Counted from the first letter of the stretch, positions 29,474 to 42,342 are shown. The stretch: 46,976 nt of DNA from Vicinamibacteria bacterium (GCA_019694155.1 JAIBCN010000106.1:1-46976); one strand, 5' to 3'. Numbers and translations: made by a program. Notes: generated by a model not told the origin, from the sequence alone.

Positions 29474-29550
29474 TGGTGGCGGTGCAGGGACTTGAACCCC
29501 GGACACTGCGGATATGAGCCGCATGCTCTAACCAGCTGAGCTACACCGCC
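29474..29550 (-). tRNA. tRNA-Met (anticodon CAT), CCA encoded
   Basis: A complete 77-nt cloverleaf: acceptor GGCGGTG/CACCGCC, D-arm GCTC/GAGC, anticodon stem TGCGG/CCGCA with loop CTCATAT, T-stem CGGGG/CCCTG, discriminator A and encoded CCA (29476-29474). The acceptor and T-arm look like an elongator Met tRNA. The anticodon also fits a TilS-modified Ile tRNA, and tilS is next downstream, so identity is not fully certain. Confidence 0.93.
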
Positions 29551-29598
29551 GTTCGTTTGGATCGAAGGAACGGCCTTCGGACCCGTCGGAAGCTGCGC

Positions 29599-29604
29599 AG
29601 TCTA
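29599..29604 (-). promoter_or_regulatory. Possible -10 element of the tRNA-Met gene
   Basis: TAGACT on the minus strand 48 nt before the tRNA 5' end. No clear -35. Confidence 0.3.
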
Positions 29605-29612
29605 CATGAGCG

Positions 29613-29627
29613 GGCCCGATCCGGGCC
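29613..29627 (-). terminator. GC hairpin after the respiratory operon
   Basis: GGCCCG-GAT-CGGGCC, a perfect 6-bp stem with a 3-nt loop beginning 8 nt after the ctaF stop. It lacks a T tract, so it may be a 3'-end stabiliser or weak terminator rather than a classical terminator. Confidence 0.35.
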
Positions 29628-29634
29628 AGTGCGG

Positions 29635-29985
29635 CTAGCGGACGAACAGGTGCCAGTCGGAGGTGCGGGTCAGGTAGTCCGTCATGGTGATGAGCACCAG
29701 AAAGGCGAGCCAGATGACGCTCGCCACCACGGCGAGACCCACGAGTTTGCTCTCGTACTTCACATGCATGAAGAACAGGATGACCAGTGAGGCCTTGGTG
29801 CAGGCGATGCCGAGGGCCACCGCGTTGTTCACGAAGGCGCCGAGTCCCACCCCGAGCATCGGGGCGAAGTCGAACTTGGCCGCGAGCACGGTGGCGACAG
29901 TCAGCACGGACAGGGCGGCGAAGATGGCGAAGTACATCTTCACGGTCGGGCCGTGATGCTCTTCGTGGTGGGTGGTGGCGTCCAT
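29635..29985 (-). CDS. ctaF: Cytochrome c oxidase subunit IV (caa3-type)
   Basis: 116 residues with a His-rich N-terminus (T-T-H-H-E-E-H-H) and three transmembrane segments, matching prokaryotic cytochrome c oxidase subunit IV. It is an accessory membrane subunit. The ATG shares one base with the ctaE stop (TGATG), and it is the last gene of the act-cta operon, followed by a GC hairpin. Confidence 0.88.
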   Translation of the reverse strand: MDATTHHEEHHGPTVKMYFAIFAALSVLTVATVLAAKFDFAPMLGVGLGAFVNNAVALGIACTKASLVILFFMHVKYESKLVGLAVVASVIWLAFLVLITMTDYLTRTSDWHLFVR

Positions 29986-30659
29986 CAATGGGCTCCGTGG
30001 GCTCCGATGAGGTAGAGCAGGGGGAAGAGGAAGATCCAGACGATGTCGACGAAGTGCCAGTAAAGGCCGGTCATCTCCACCGGGGTGTAGTACTCGGGAC
30101 CGTACTTGCCGCGCAGGCCATTGATGGCGAGGGTGGCGAGGATCGGGATGCCGATGATCATGTGGATGGCGTGGAGCCCGGTCATTGCGAAGTACAGCGC
30201 GAAGTAGAGCCAGAAGCCGGTGGGCCTCGGCTGGTGCGTCTCGTGATCGAAGCGCAGCCCTTCGTCGTGGATCCCCGGAATGAGGCCGTGGTCCCACTTC
30301 TCCTTGTACTCGACCACCTTGACCCCGAGGAAGATGCTGCCGAAGAGGATGGTGAGGACCAGCCAGAAGGCGATGCCGCCGTTCTTGCCCTTGGAGGCCG
30401 CGTGGACGGCCATGGCCATGGTCAGCGACGAGCAGATGAGGACGATAGTGTTGACGCCGCCGAGGTTTACGTTCAGCAGGCCGCTCGCCTCCGCGAAGGC
30501 GTGCGAGTACTGGGACCGGAAGACCGTGTAGGTGGCGAAGAGGCCGCCGAAGAACATCACTTCCTGGATGAGGAAGGACCACATCCCGAGAACGACCGAC
30601 TCCTTCTGCTGCTTGAAGTCGGTGAAGTGGTGCTGGAGGGAACTGGCCAGGCTAGACAT
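29985..30659 (-). CDS. ctaE: Cytochrome c oxidase subunit III
   Basis: 224 residues, five predicted transmembrane segments (a short-form subunit III). Conserved blocks include [24 protein letters not shown] and [10 protein letters not shown]. It supports the catalytic core and proton uptake. Its start overlaps the ctaD stop by 8 nt. Confidence 0.94.
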   Translation of the reverse strand: MSSLASSLQHHFTDFKQQKESVVLGMWSFLIQEVMFFGGLFATYTVFRSQYSHAFAEASGLLNVNLGGVNTIVLICSSLTMAMAVHAASKGKNGGIAFWLVLTILFGSIFLGVKVVEYKEKWDHGLIPGIHDEGLRFDHETHQPRPTGFWLYFALYFAMTGLHAIHMIIGIPILATLAINGLRGKYGPEYYTPVEMTGLYWHFVDIVWIFLFPLLYLIGAHGAH

Positions 30660-32304
30660 GGCTCGCCCCCTTCTCAGGCGTCGCGGAGAGCGGCAGCGAC
30701 TGGTAGTCGTAGGCCTCGGTGGTCACCGTGGGCGTCTCGTGGAAGTTGTGGGGCGGGGGCGGCGAAGAGGTCTGCCACTCGAGGCCGGTGGCGCCCCACG
30801 GGTTCGCGGGAGCCTTCTGGCCCCGGAAGAGGCTGTAGGTGAGGTAGATCGCGGGCAGGACGTAGCCGATGGCGAGAATGGACGCGCCCGCGGTGGACAT
30901 GACGTTCAGGATCTGCCACTCCTCCGGGTAGGAGTGGTAGCGGCGGGGCATGCCCATGAAGCCCAGAACGAACTGGGGGAAGAAGGTGAAGTTGAAGCCT
31001 GCGAAGATGAGAAGGGCGGAGAGCTTCGACCAGAAGTTCGAGTACATCTTCCCCGTGATCTTCGGCCACCAGAAGTGGATGCCGCCCATGTAGCCCATCA
31101 CGCCTCCGCCGACCATGACGTAGTGGAAGTGGGCCACGACGAAATAGGTGTCCTGGAGGTGGATGTCCATGCCCATGGTGGCGAGGAAGAGACCGGTGAG
31201 ACCTCCGATGAGGAAGAGGCCCATGAAGCCGAACGCGAAGAGCATGGGGGTCTCCCACGAGACCGAACCCTTGTAGAGAGTCGCCGTCCAGTTGAAAGCC
31301 TTGATCGCGGAGGGAATCGCCACGAGGAAAGTCAGGGCGGAGAAGAGGATGCCGGTGTAGGCGGACTGGCTGGTGGTGAACATGTGGTGGCCCCAGACCA
31401 GGAAGCCGAGGATGGCGATGGCCAGGGAGGACATGGCCACGAAGCTGTAGCCGAAGAGCTTCTGCCGCGAGAAGGTGGAGATGATCTCGGAGATCACGCC
31501 CATCGCGGGCAGGATCATGATGTAGACGGCGGGGTGCGAGTAGAACCAGAAGAGGTGCTGGAACAGCACCGGGTCGCCGCCCTTCGCGGGATCGAAGAAG
31601 CCGAAGCCCAGCGTGCGCTCGAGGCCGAGGAGGAAAAGGGTGATCGCGACCACCGGCGTGCCGAGGACCATGACCAGCGAGGTGGCGTAGTGCGCCCACA
31701 CGAACAGGGGCAGGCGGAACCAGGTGAGGCCGGGCGCGCGCATGCGGTGCACGGTGGCGATGAAGTTGACGCCGGTCAGAATCGACGCGAAGCCCGCGAT
31801 GAAGACGCCCGCCACCGCGATGGTCACCCGCGACTGAGAGTACGCCGAGGAGTAGGGCGGGTAGAGAGTCCAGCCGGTGTCGAGGCCGCCGGTCAGAACC
31901 GCGAAGACCGCAAGCGAGGCGCCGATGATGAAGATGTACCAGCTCGCGAGATTGATGCGCGGAAGGGCGAGATCCTTGGCTCCGATCATCAGGGGCATGA
32001 GGAAGTTCCCGAGGACGGCGGGAACCGCCGGGATCAGGAAGAAGAAAATCATCATCACGCCGTGCGAGGTGAAGGCCTGGTTGTACATCTCCGAGCTCAT
32101 GAAATCGCCCGCGGGGGTGAGGAGCTCGATGCGCACGAGGGAGGCGAACAGACCGCCGATGGTGAAGAACAGGGTGACCGAGAGGAAGTAGAGGAGGGCG
32201 ATCCTCTTGTGGTCCTTGGTGAGCAGCCACGACTGGATGGACGAGTCGTGGGTGAGGTAGTTCTCTTCCTCGTGATGCGCTGCGGTGTGGTGGGGAGTGC
32301 TCAT
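30652..32304 (-). CDS. ctaD: Cytochrome c oxidase subunit I, A2-type heme-copper oxidase
   Basis: 550 residues with 12 transmembrane helices. Heme and CuB ligands are visible, including H-H-M-F and the cross-linked His-Tyr region W-F-Y-S-H-P-A-V-Y. The Y-S-H-P-A-V motif, in place of the H-P-E-V carrying the D-channel glutamate, marks the A2 subtype described for Rhodothermus marinus caa3 oxidase, where Tyr-Ser substitute for that Glu. It reduces O2 to water and pumps protons. Encoded between ctaC (6 nt) and ctaE (8-nt overlap). Confidence 0.96.
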   Translation of the reverse strand: MSTPHHTAAHHEEENYLTHDSSIQSWLLTKDHKRIALLYFLSVTLFFTIGGLFASLVRIELLTPAGDFMSSEMYNQAFTSHGVMMIFFFLIPAVPAVLGNFLMPLMIGAKDLALPRINLASWYIFIIGASLAVFAVLTGGLDTGWTLYPPYSSAYSQSRVTIAVAGVFIAGFASILTGVNFIATVHRMRAPGLTWFRLPLFVWAHYATSLVMVLGTPVVAITLFLLGLERTLGFGFFDPAKGGDPVLFQHLFWFYSHPAVYIMILPAMGVISEIISTFSRQKLFGYSFVAMSSLAIAILGFLVWGHHMFTTSQSAYTGILFSALTFLVAIPSAIKAFNWTATLYKGSVSWETPMLFAFGFMGLFLIGGLTGLFLATMGMDIHLQDTYFVVAHFHYVMVGGGVMGYMGGIHFWWPKITGKMYSNFWSKLSALLIFAGFNFTFFPQFVLGFMGMPRRYHSYPEEWQILNVMSTAGASILAIGYVLPAIYLTYSLFRGQKAPANPWGATGLEWQTSSPPPPHNFHETPTVTTEAYDYQSLPLSATPEKGASHV

Positions 32305-32310
32305 GGTTCC

Positions 32311-33342
32311 TTAGCGTCCCTTGCTTTCGCTCGCCTTGGGTGACGCGCTGGTGGTCGGAGACCCGAGGGGAGTGGTGCCCGCTGCGGGGGCGTCCTTGGG
32401 CCGCTCGGCCTTGCCGAGAGTGTCGCGGACGTAGGCGAGCAGGGCGTTCACCTGCTCCTCGGACAGCTGGCTCAGGTACACGGGCATCAGGGGCTCGAAG
32501 CCGTCCACGATCTTGGCCGTCGGGTTCGTGATCGACTCGCGGATGTAGGCGTCGTCCGCGGTCGTGGTGCCGCCGCCCTTCAAGGCGACGGTCTTGCCGT
32601 AGAGGCCCTCGAGCACGGGGCCACGCTGGTTCGAGCCGTTACGGTGGCAGGAGATGCAGTTCATCTCTTCGAAGAGGCGGGCGCCCTGCACCGCGGGAGG
32701 CTGACCCGCATTGGGACCGGCGAGCCAGCGCTGGTAGGCGTCCTTCTCCATCACGTACACGGTGCCTCCCATCTTCGAGTGGTTGGCGCCGCAGTACTCC
32801 GCGCAGAAGAGGTGGTACTCACCCACCTTCGTCGCGTTGAACCACGTGGTGGTCATGGTGCCGGGGATGGCGTCGCGCTTGATGCGGAAGGCCGGAATGG
32901 AAACCGCGTGGATGACGTCTTCCGAGGTGATGAGCAGTCGGACAGGCACGCCCACGGGAACGTGCAGCTCGTTGATCTCGCGCGCCCCGCTCATGTGCTG
33001 GACCTTCCACATCCACCGCTTGCCCACCACGTGAATGGTGATGGCGTCCTTGGGCGGGGTGTAGATCTTGAAATAGAGCTGAACGCCCCAGACGAACAGG
33101 ACGAGGCAGATGAGGAGCGGGACCACGCTCCAGGCGATTTCGAGCCACGCGGGCGGATGGACCTGGATCGGACGCTCGGACTCGCTCTTGCGAGCGTACT
33201 TGAGGCCGAAATAGAGGAACAGGCCCACCACCAGGAGCGTGAAGAAGGCGGTGATCGAGACCAGAAGCGCGTAGAGCGCATCGACCTCGACCGCGACGGT
33301 TGACGCTTGCGGCGGGAGGAGCGGGGGGAAAGAAGAGCCCAT
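32311..33342 (-). CDS. ctaC: Cytochrome c oxidase subunit II with fused cytochrome c domain
   Basis: 343 residues: two transmembrane segments (about 18-40 and 65-87), a cupredoxin domain with the CuA site C-A-E-Y-C-G-A-N-H-S-K-M, then a C-terminal cytochrome c domain with heme motif C-I-S-C-H and a later M-P-V-Y-L axial Met. The fusion defines the caa3 type, which takes electrons directly from a partner complex. The C-terminal tail is Ser/Thr/Pro-rich. It lies 21 nt after the SCO gene. Confidence 0.95.
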   Translation of the reverse strand: MGSSFPPLLPPQASTVAVEVDALYALLVSITAFFTLLVVGLFLYFGLKYARKSESERPIQVHPPAWLEIAWSVVPLLICLVLFVWGVQLYFKIYTPPKDAITIHVVGKRWMWKVQHMSGAREINELHVPVGVPVRLLITSEDVIHAVSIPAFRIKRDAIPGTMTTTWFNATKVGEYHLFCAEYCGANHSKMGGTVYVMEKDAYQRWLAGPNAGQPPAVQGARLFEEMNCISCHRNGSNQRGPVLEGLYGKTVALKGGGTTTADDAYIRESITNPTAKIVDGFEPLMPVYLSQLSEEQVNALLAYVRDTLGKAERPKDAPAAGTTPLGSPTTSASPKASESKGR

Positions 33343-33363
33343 GGGACTGGTTCTGGTTCGGCC

Positions 33364-34218
33364 TCAGGCGGGGGTGTGGGATGGAGCCGCTTTTCGTTCG
33401 CGGCGAAGACTGAAGACGACGAAGGCCGCGAGGGCGATCATGGTGCCCAGCGCGGAGAGGCGCAGCGTGCGCATGATGGCCGCGCCGTAACGTCCGCTGG
33501 CCTCGTTGTACTGGTAGCAGTAGAGCACGGCGCGGTCGACGATGGTGCCGATCCGTCCCTCCGATGCCTCGAGAAGGGCGAACTGGAGGTCGCGCGGGAA
33601 GGGCTCAACGCCGGGAAGGAAGCGCGCCATCCGGCCGTCGGGCGCGACGAGGAGGACGCCGGTGGCGTGCGCCCACTGCTTCGACTCCTCGTCGTAGTAG
33701 TAGCGATAGCCCGCGGCGGCGGTGATCTTCTTGATCTCCTCGGCGGCTCCGGTGAGGAAATGGAAGCCGGCCTCGCTTCCCGACTGGCCGTAGGCGTTCG
33801 TGATCTTCCGCTTCGCTTTGACCGACCCGGGAACGGTGTCGTTCGGGTCCATGGAGATGGCGAGGAAGGTGAAATCGCGGTTGACCAGATACTTGGTGCC
33901 CTTGAGGGAAGCGACCACGCTCTCGAGCTGGAGCGAGCACAGCATCGGGCAGGACTGGTAGTAGAAGACCACGAGCACCGGCTTGCGGGCGGAGGCGCCG
34001 GCGAAGTAGGAGCCGAGCGGGAGAGTGGCGCCCGTCTCGTCCGTGACCGTCGCGTCGAGAGGGAGGGACTGGCCGAGCTTCGGCTCGTATCCCACCTCTG
34101 TCTGCAGCCGCTGCGAGGAAGGCTGAACCGGGCCGTAGGGCCGCGTGAAGCCCGCCTGCTGCGCCTCGGCCCCGAAGGCGGAGAGGAGGAGGAGAGACGC
34201 GACGAAGAGGCGCTTCAC
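33364..34218 (-). CDS. SCO1/SenC-family copper chaperone for the oxidase
   Basis: 284 residues: signal peptide (to about 20), thioredoxin-like fold with the copper-binding C90-P-M-L-C94 and H184, and an extra C-terminal transmembrane segment (T-M-I-A-L-A-A-F-V-V-F) that anchors it with the active domain outside. SCO proteins deliver copper to, or reduce, the CuA site of subunit II, which is encoded next. The ATG overlaps the stop of the preceding gene by 4 nt. Confidence 0.92.
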   Translation of the reverse strand: MKRLFVASLLLLSAFGAEAQQAGFTRPYGPVQPSSQRLQTEVGYEPKLGQSLPLDATVTDETGATLPLGSYFAGASARKPVLVVFYYQSCPMLCSLQLESVVASLKGTKYLVNRDFTFLAISMDPNDTVPGSVKAKRKITNAYGQSGSEAGFHFLTGAAEEIKKITAAAGYRYYYDEESKQWAHATGVLLVAPDGRMARFLPGVEPFPRDLQFALLEASEGRIGTIVDRAVLYCYQYNEASGRYGAAIMRTLRLSALGTMIALAAFVVFSLRRERKAAPSHTPA

Positions 34219-34685
34219 TGGTGCGCAGCCTTCGCGGGTTCACGGGCCGGAGCAGCGCCTGCGACGACCGACCTGCCGGCGGCGGGCGCGGCGTCGTCCA
34301 CGGTGGGCAGACCGCGCTCCAGCGTGAGCTTCATGGCCTCTTCGATGGGGATCCGGTAGATGCCCTTGTCCCGGTCGACGATGCCGTAGGTGGAGAGAAT
34401 CTCCTTCTCTTCCTTGCGGAAGACCGCGAGATCCTTCGGCTCCTGGATCTGGAGCCGGGGCGCGGGCGGCTGCATTGCCTCGGGGGCCTCGGCCATGGCG
34501 GGCCGGGTCGAGGCCTTGTCGCGCCAGGATTCGAGGCCCTTCAGGATCGCCATGGCGATGCCGGCGGTGAGAAGGGTGATGACGGAGATCCAGAACAGGA
34601 ACTGGTAGAGCGGCCGGACGTGCGCGTCCGTCTTCTCGTACCGGATCTCCGGATTGTTCGGATGACGGGAGGGCTCAGTGTGCAT
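34215..34685 (-). CDS. Small membrane-anchored protein of the alternative complex III operon
   Basis: 156 residues from ATG 34685 (M-H-T-E-P-S); the frame is open to 34709. One transmembrane helix near 30-50 is followed by an Ala/Pro linker, a block with I-Q-E-P-K-D-L, E-E-K-E-I-L-S-T-Y-G-I-V-D and I-P-I-E-E-A-M-K-L that looks conserved, and an Ala-rich tail. The start lies inside the end of actF (11-nt overlap), the stop overlaps the SCO start. I know no assigned biochemical role; position suggests an assembly factor or linker between complex III and the oxidase (inference). Confidence 0.75.
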   Translation of the reverse strand: MHTEPSRHPNNPEIRYEKTDAHVRPLYQFLFWISVITLLTAGIAMAILKGLESWRDKASTRPAMAEAPEAMQPPAPRLQIQEPKDLAVFRKEEKEILSTYGIVDRDKGIYRIPIEEAMKLTLERGLPTVDDAAPAAGRSVVAGAAPAREPAKAAHQ

Positions 34686-35904
34686 GGGCGGCAAGCTCCT
34701 CCATCTCATGAACCTGAGGATCGTGTTTCACGAGCAGCGGAGCCCTTTCGAGCTGTCGGGCGAAGAGGTACAGCCAGGCCCCGCCGACCGCGACCGGCAT
34801 CAGCAGGTCGAAGGGGTGAACCGAGAAATGCTCGTGCTTGAAATTGGGCGCGACGTTCCAGAAGAGATCGACGAAGCGCAGGCTGAAGAGAAGCCCCGCC
34901 ACCACCGCGAGACGGCTCGCGTTCTTCTTGAGACCGGCCGAAAGCAGGGTCAGGAAGGGCAGGAAGAAGTGCAGTCCCACGAGGACGAAGGTGAGGGTCC
35001 GCCAGCCGTTCCGGGACCGGTCGAGGTACCAGCTGGTCTCCTCGGGCAGGTTGCCCGACCAGATGATGAGGAACTGCGAGAGGTTCACGTAGCCCCACAG
35101 CATGACGAAGGCGAACAGGAACTTGCCGAGGTCATGGAACAAGGTCGAGGTCGCCACGCGGTTGAGCGGCGCGTGGGTGTAGAGGCGGGAGACCACCATG
35201 ATGCACAGGCACCACGCGGAGAGCGCCTGCCCGACCATGAAGAGGATGCCCCAGATCGTGGAGTACCAGTGGGGGTCCAGAGACATTCCCCAGTCGACGC
35301 CCGCGAAAGTGATCACGAGGGCCTGGGCGAGAAGCCCCCAGCCGGACATGCGCCGCATCTTTTCCGCATACTCCCGGTCGCCGGTCTCGTCATACTTCCA
35401 GGAAAAGGCGGTCAGGGTACGGGCCATGAACGCCCAGAAGGCGAAGTAGAGGACGGCCCGCGCCGTGAAGAAAGGAACGTTCAGGTAGGCGCCCTTCTTG
35501 TGAACGACCTCGGCGAGGTGGTGATCGCCGGCGATGCGCACCGGGTCGGCCCACGGGTAGAGGTAGGCCATGCCGAAGAGGATCGGAAGGAAGAAGAGGG
35601 GCATGAAGTAGATGGTGCGCGCGCCCGCTTCGAACAGCCGGCGAAGCAGGATGCCCCAGTGGCCGCCTGATTGATGCTGGATCATGAGCATCGAGAGGCA
35701 GCCGATAGAAACGCCGAACCAGAGAAGGAAAGCAGGCAGATAGCTCTGGACGAGCTGCTGCGGATTGGAGAACCCGGTGAGAGCAGCCGCCGAGGCGGCC
35801 AGGGCGACGAGGCCGGCGATCCGGCGCAGAGAGACCACCGGCACCGGGGCGGTGGAGGCCGTCGCGGCGGCCACCGGTTCCTCGTGGGAGGGATGAGCGG
35901 ACAT
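34675..35904 (-). CDS. actF: Alternative complex III membrane subunit ActF
   Basis: 409 residues with about ten hydrophobic helices and a His/Glu-rich N- and C-terminus. The sequence resembles the polytopic ActF subunit, a partial homologue of the NrfD-like ActC (W-G-M-S-L-D-P-H-W-Y-S-T, L-P-E-E-T-S-W-Y). It belongs to the membrane part of quinol:cytochrome c oxidoreductase. Its start shares a base with the actE stop. Confidence 0.9.
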   Translation of the reverse strand: MSAHPSHEEPVAAATASTAPVPVVSLRRIAGLVALAASAAALTGFSNPQQLVQSYLPAFLLWFGVSIGCLSMLMIQHQSGGHWGILLRRLFEAGARTIYFMPLFFLPILFGMAYLYPWADPVRIAGDHHLAEVVHKKGAYLNVPFFTARAVLYFAFWAFMARTLTAFSWKYDETGDREYAEKMRRMSGWGLLAQALVITFAGVDWGMSLDPHWYSTIWGILFMVGQALSAWCLCIMVVSRLYTHAPLNRVATSTLFHDLGKFLFAFVMLWGYVNLSQFLIIWSGNLPEETSWYLDRSRNGWRTLTFVLVGLHFFLPFLTLLSAGLKKNASRLAVVAGLLFSLRFVDLFWNVAPNFKHEHFSVHPFDLLMPVAVGGAWLYLFARQLERAPLLVKHDPQVHEMEELAAHAH

Positions 35905-36605
35905 CAGTGCTTGGTCTCCGGACTCTTGGGGGCAGACTCGGCCTGGGGCTTCGCGTCCCCGGCGGGAGCGTTGTGGCCACCTCCCCCCGCGGGCGGCGCC
36001 GCATGCGCGCCTTCTCCCGGAAGGGCCTTCCGCCCGGAAAGGAGAGCTTCGCGCTCGGCGGCGGGAACATCCTCGGCGGTGGCGTTCCGCGACAGCTGCA
36101 GGGCGCGGACATAGGCGATGATCGCCCAGCGGTCATTCACCGGGATCTGCGAGGCGTAACCAAACATGACGCCGAAGCCGTTCGTGATCACGTCGAACCA
36201 GTAGCCGACGGGAGCGTTGCGCAGCCTCTCGATGTGATGCGAGGTCGCGGGCACCTTGAAGCCGCGCTGGATCACCATGCCGTTGCCGAGCCCGGTGGCG
36301 CCGTGGCACGGGGTGCAGTAGATGGCGTAGCGCTCGCGCCCGCGCTCCATGAGCGCAGCGTCGATCTTGAAAGGGAAGGTGGTGGCGAACACGCCGTCCA
36401 CCTTGCCGCGATAGAGATGGTCGTCCGCGCGAAGCTCGCCGCGCGCCACCGTGCCCTCCACGGGAAGGCGTCCGGTGCGCCCGTCCACGAAGAAGCCTGA
36501 CTTGGACTGGGGCTTGGCCTTGGGCTGGTCGTGCATGTCCTGGCGGCACGCGCCGCCGGCCAGGGCGATGAGGGAGACGAGGGCCAGCAAGGAGGATCGC
36601 TTCAC
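35904..36605 (-). CDS. actE: Alternative complex III monoheme cytochrome c lipoprotein ActE
   Basis: 233 residues. A lipobox-like L-A-G-G-A-C at about 15-20 predicts a lipoprotein. The heme motif is C-T-P-C-H, followed by G-N-G-M as in ActE-type cytochromes, and the final 60 residues are Ala/Pro/Gly-rich and probably disordered. It carries electrons from the complex to the cytochrome domain of subunit II. Overlaps actD by 4 nt. Confidence 0.92.
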   Translation of the reverse strand: MKRSSLLALVSLIALAGGACRQDMHDQPKAKPQSKSGFFVDGRTGRLPVEGTVARGELRADDHLYRGKVDGVFATTFPFKIDAALMERGRERYAIYCTPCHGATGLGNGMVIQRGFKVPATSHHIERLRNAPVGYWFDVITNGFGVMFGYASQIPVNDRWAIIAYVRALQLSRNATAEDVPAAEREALLSGRKALPGEGAHAAPPAGGGGHNAPAGDAKPQAESAPKSPETKH

Positions 36606-37213
36606 GCGGGAATCTCCTTGACGAAGGTGGGATTGAGCGTCTTCAGAAGCTCCGCGGTGCGGGCTCCGTCGAACTGCGGATCGGCGGCCTCGATCACCAG
36701 GTAGAACTTGTCGTTCGAGGCGCTCTTTGCGAACTCTTCGATGTTGAAAACGGGGTGATACGGGCGGGGGAAGCCGTTCAGGGCCAGCATGCCGAGGACC
36801 GCGCCGAACGATGCGAAGAGCACCGTGGTTTCAAACGCGGGCGGAATGAAGGACACCCACGAATGGAAGGGCCGGCCGCCGATGTTCATCGGGTAGGCGA
36901 TCACCGACGACCAGTACTCGAGCCCATAGCCCGCGAGGAACCCGGTGATGCCGCCGCCAAGGACGATGGTGGGCACCCACGAATGGTGCTGATCGAGCTC
37001 GTGGATGAGCGACTCCATCGGATAGGGCGAGTAGCCGTCGACCTTCTTGTAACCCGCCGCCCGCACAGCGCGCGCCGCCGTCACGACGTCGTCAGGGGTG
37101 GCGAACTCGGCCATGAGGCCGTAGACCCCGGTGGGCTCGGGGGAGCGCGCCCAGACCGAGAACTCCTTGAGGTCGTGGATCAACCGCGAGAGGGTGTAGC
37201 CGGAATCGCTCAT
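36602..37213 (-). CDS. actD: Alternative complex III subunit ActD (DUF3341)
   Basis: 203 residues. Y-G-L-M-A-E-F-A-T-P-D-D near residue 31, two transmembrane helices (about 82-100 and 127-150) and an F-P-R-P-Y-H-P-V-F-N segment after them mark DUF3341/ActD. It is a cofactor-free membrane subunit. Both ends overlap neighbours by 4 nt. Confidence 0.93.
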   Translation of the reverse strand: MSDSGYTLSRLIHDLKEFSVWARSPEPTGVYGLMAEFATPDDVVTAARAVRAAGYKKVDGYSPYPMESLIHELDQHHSWVPTIVLGGGITGFLAGYGLEYWSSVIAYPMNIGGRPFHSWVSFIPPAFETTVLFASFGAVLGMLALNGFPRPYHPVFNIEEFAKSASNDKFYLVIEAADPQFDGARTAELLKTLNPTFVKEIPA

Positions 37214-38605
37214 CGCCGCGCCCTCCCTTCAGCGCCGGGGAGGATCATCTTGACTTCGGACATGGGGATCGCGGGCAGGAAGCGGACGAAGAGGAGCATC
37301 AGGGTCAGGAAGAGGCCGCCGGTGCCCATGAAGAACATCCAGTCGAACTCCGTCGCCTTGTAATAGCCCCACGAAGACGGCATGAAGTCGCGGTAGAGCG
37401 AGGTCACGATGATGACGAAGCGCTCCAGCCACATCCCGACGCCCACGAAGAGGGAGACGATGAAGAGCCAGATGGTGTTGGTGCGCGCCTTCTTCCACCA
37501 GAGCGTGTTGGGAATGACCACGTTGCACAGGATGAGGAGCCAGTAGGACCAGCCGTAGGGGCCGCCCGCACGGTTCTTCATCATGAACCACTCGAAGAAG
37601 TTCCCCGAGTACCAGGCCATGAAGACTTCCATGAAGTAGCCGTAGGCCACGATGAGGCCGGTCGCGAGCATGACCTTCGCCATGTTCTCGATGTGCCGCA
37701 TGGTGATGACGTCCTCGAGCCGGTAGATCCAGCGCACAGGAATGGCGAGATTCAGCACCATGGCGAAGCCCGCGAACACGGCGCCCGCGACGAAGTAGGG
37801 CGGGAAGATGGTGGCGTGCCAGCCGGGAATGAGCGAAACCGAGAAGTCGAAGCTCACCACCGTGTGGACGGAGAGGACGAGGGGGGTCGACAGGCCGGCG
37901 AGGAGCAGGTAGGCCTTCTCGTAGTTCGACCAGTGGCGCGCCGAGTTGCGCCAGCCCATGGAGGCCATGCCGTACAGGACCTTGGCGATAGGGTTCTTCG
38001 CGCGGTCGCGCAGGGTGCCGAGGTCGGGGATGAGACCCACGTACCAGAAGAGAAGAGAGACCGTGCCGTAGGTGGAGACCGCGAAGACGTCCCAGATGAG
38101 CGGGCTGCGGAAGTTCGGCCACAGGCTCATGGTGTTGGGGTAGGGCAGCAGCCAGTAGAAGGCGAGCCAGGGACGGCCGGTGTGGAAGAGCGGGTACTGG
38201 AGGGCGCACAGGACGGCGGCGAGGGTCATGGCCTCGGCGAAGCGGTTGATGGAGTTGCGCCACTTCTGCTTGAACAGGAGGAGGATCGCGGAGATCAGGG
38301 TGCCCGCGTGGCCGATGCCGATCCACCAGACGAAGTTGATGATGTCCATCCCCCAGCCCACGGGGGTGTTCGGGCCCCAAAGCCCGATACCGACGAAGAG
38401 CAGGCCGAGAATGGCGACGCCGAGGCCGCCCGCCATGCCCAGGGCGATGAGGAAGGTGAGCCACCACGCGCGTGGCGTCTCCTTCTCCATCGTCATGTGG
38501 GAGATCTTCTCGGTGACCGAGTCGTTCGTGTGCCCCGGGGCCACGAGCGGCAGCGGGAGGTACTTCGAATCCATGGTCGAGGACGTCCCCGACGAGGAGT
38601 GGCCG

Positions 38606-38625
<20 letters not shown>
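37210..38625 (-). CDS. actC: Alternative complex III quinol-binding membrane subunit ActC (NrfD-like)
   Basis: 471 residues with ten transmembrane helices, the NrfD/PsrC-like polytopic subunit that holds the quinol site. V-W-W-I-G-I-G-H-A-G-T is the conserved helix block; F-H-T-G-R-P-W and W-D-V-F-A-V-S-T are further ActC signatures. The start overlaps actB by 20 nt; M-D-S at 38613 is an alternative start with an 8-nt overlap. Confidence 0.95.
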
Positions 38626-41674
<3,049 letters not shown>

Positions 41675-41691
41675 GGTTCCGTTCTTGAGGC

Positions 41692-42342
41692 CTAACGATG
41701 ACAGGTGGAGCAGGAAACGCGGGGATTGGCTTTGTATTCGGCGCGGAGCTTCGCGCCCACTTCAAGCTGGTTCGCCGGGGGATTCCAGACGGGCTCGTAG
41801 ACCTCCGACTTGAGGCGGAGGAACTGCTCGGGATTGTTGTGGCAGTTCAGGCACCACTGCATCTGCAGCGACTGAGCCTGATAGACGAGCGGCATCTCGC
41901 CCACCTGGCCGTGGCAGGTGGTGCAGCCGACTCCCTTGTTCACGTGCGCGGAATGATTGAAGTAGGCGAAGTCCGGAAGGTCGTTCACCTTTCGCCACTC
42001 GAGCGACTTGCCGGTGCGATAGCTCTCGCGCACCGGCTCGAGCATGGGCGCGTTCGTCCAGATCTGCGAGTGGCAATTCATGCAGGTCTGCGTGGGCGGA
42101 ATCGACGCGGTGGCCGAGGTCTCCACCGAGGTGTGGCAGTAGCGGCAATCGATGCCGACGCCCGTCGTGTGGTGGTTGTGCGAGAAGGGAACCTTCTGGT
42201 CGTACGGCGTTCCTTCCCCGGTCGCGTAGCCGGAACGCGCGAGCAGAAAGAGTGCGAGAAGAACGCTGCCGCCGACCGCTGCGCCGGCGGCGATGCTCGC
42301 TTTAGACAAGCCATTGGCCTGCTTCGGGAAAAGTTGCGCCAT
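41692..42342 (-). CDS. actA: Alternative complex III pentaheme cytochrome c ActA
   Basis: 216 residues: an N-terminal membrane anchor (about 18-36) and five CxxCH heme motifs (C-R-Y-C-H, C-M-N-C-H, C-T-T-C-H, C-L-N-C-H, C-S-T-C-H, the last at the very C-terminus). Extra His residues (S-H-N-H-H) may be axial ligands. First gene of the respiratory operon, 17 nt ahead of actB. No ribosome binding site is evident, and the predicted leader is about 8 nt. Confidence 0.95.
   Translation of the reverse strand: MAQLFPKQANGLSKASIAAGAAVGGSVLLALFLLARSGYATGEGTPYDQKVPFSHNHHTTGVGIDCRYCHTSVETSATASIPPTQTCMNCHSQIWTNAPMLEPVRESYRTGKSLEWRKVNDLPDFAYFNHSAHVNKGVGCTTCHGQVGEMPLVYQAQSLQMQWCLNCHNNPEQFLRLKSEVYEPVWNPPANQLEVGAKLRAEYKANPRVSCSTCHR

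Noticed and set aside
30532..32343. 603-codon open frame antisense to ctaD
   Set aside because: Glu/Gly/Arg-rich shadow of a highly conserved membrane protein gene.
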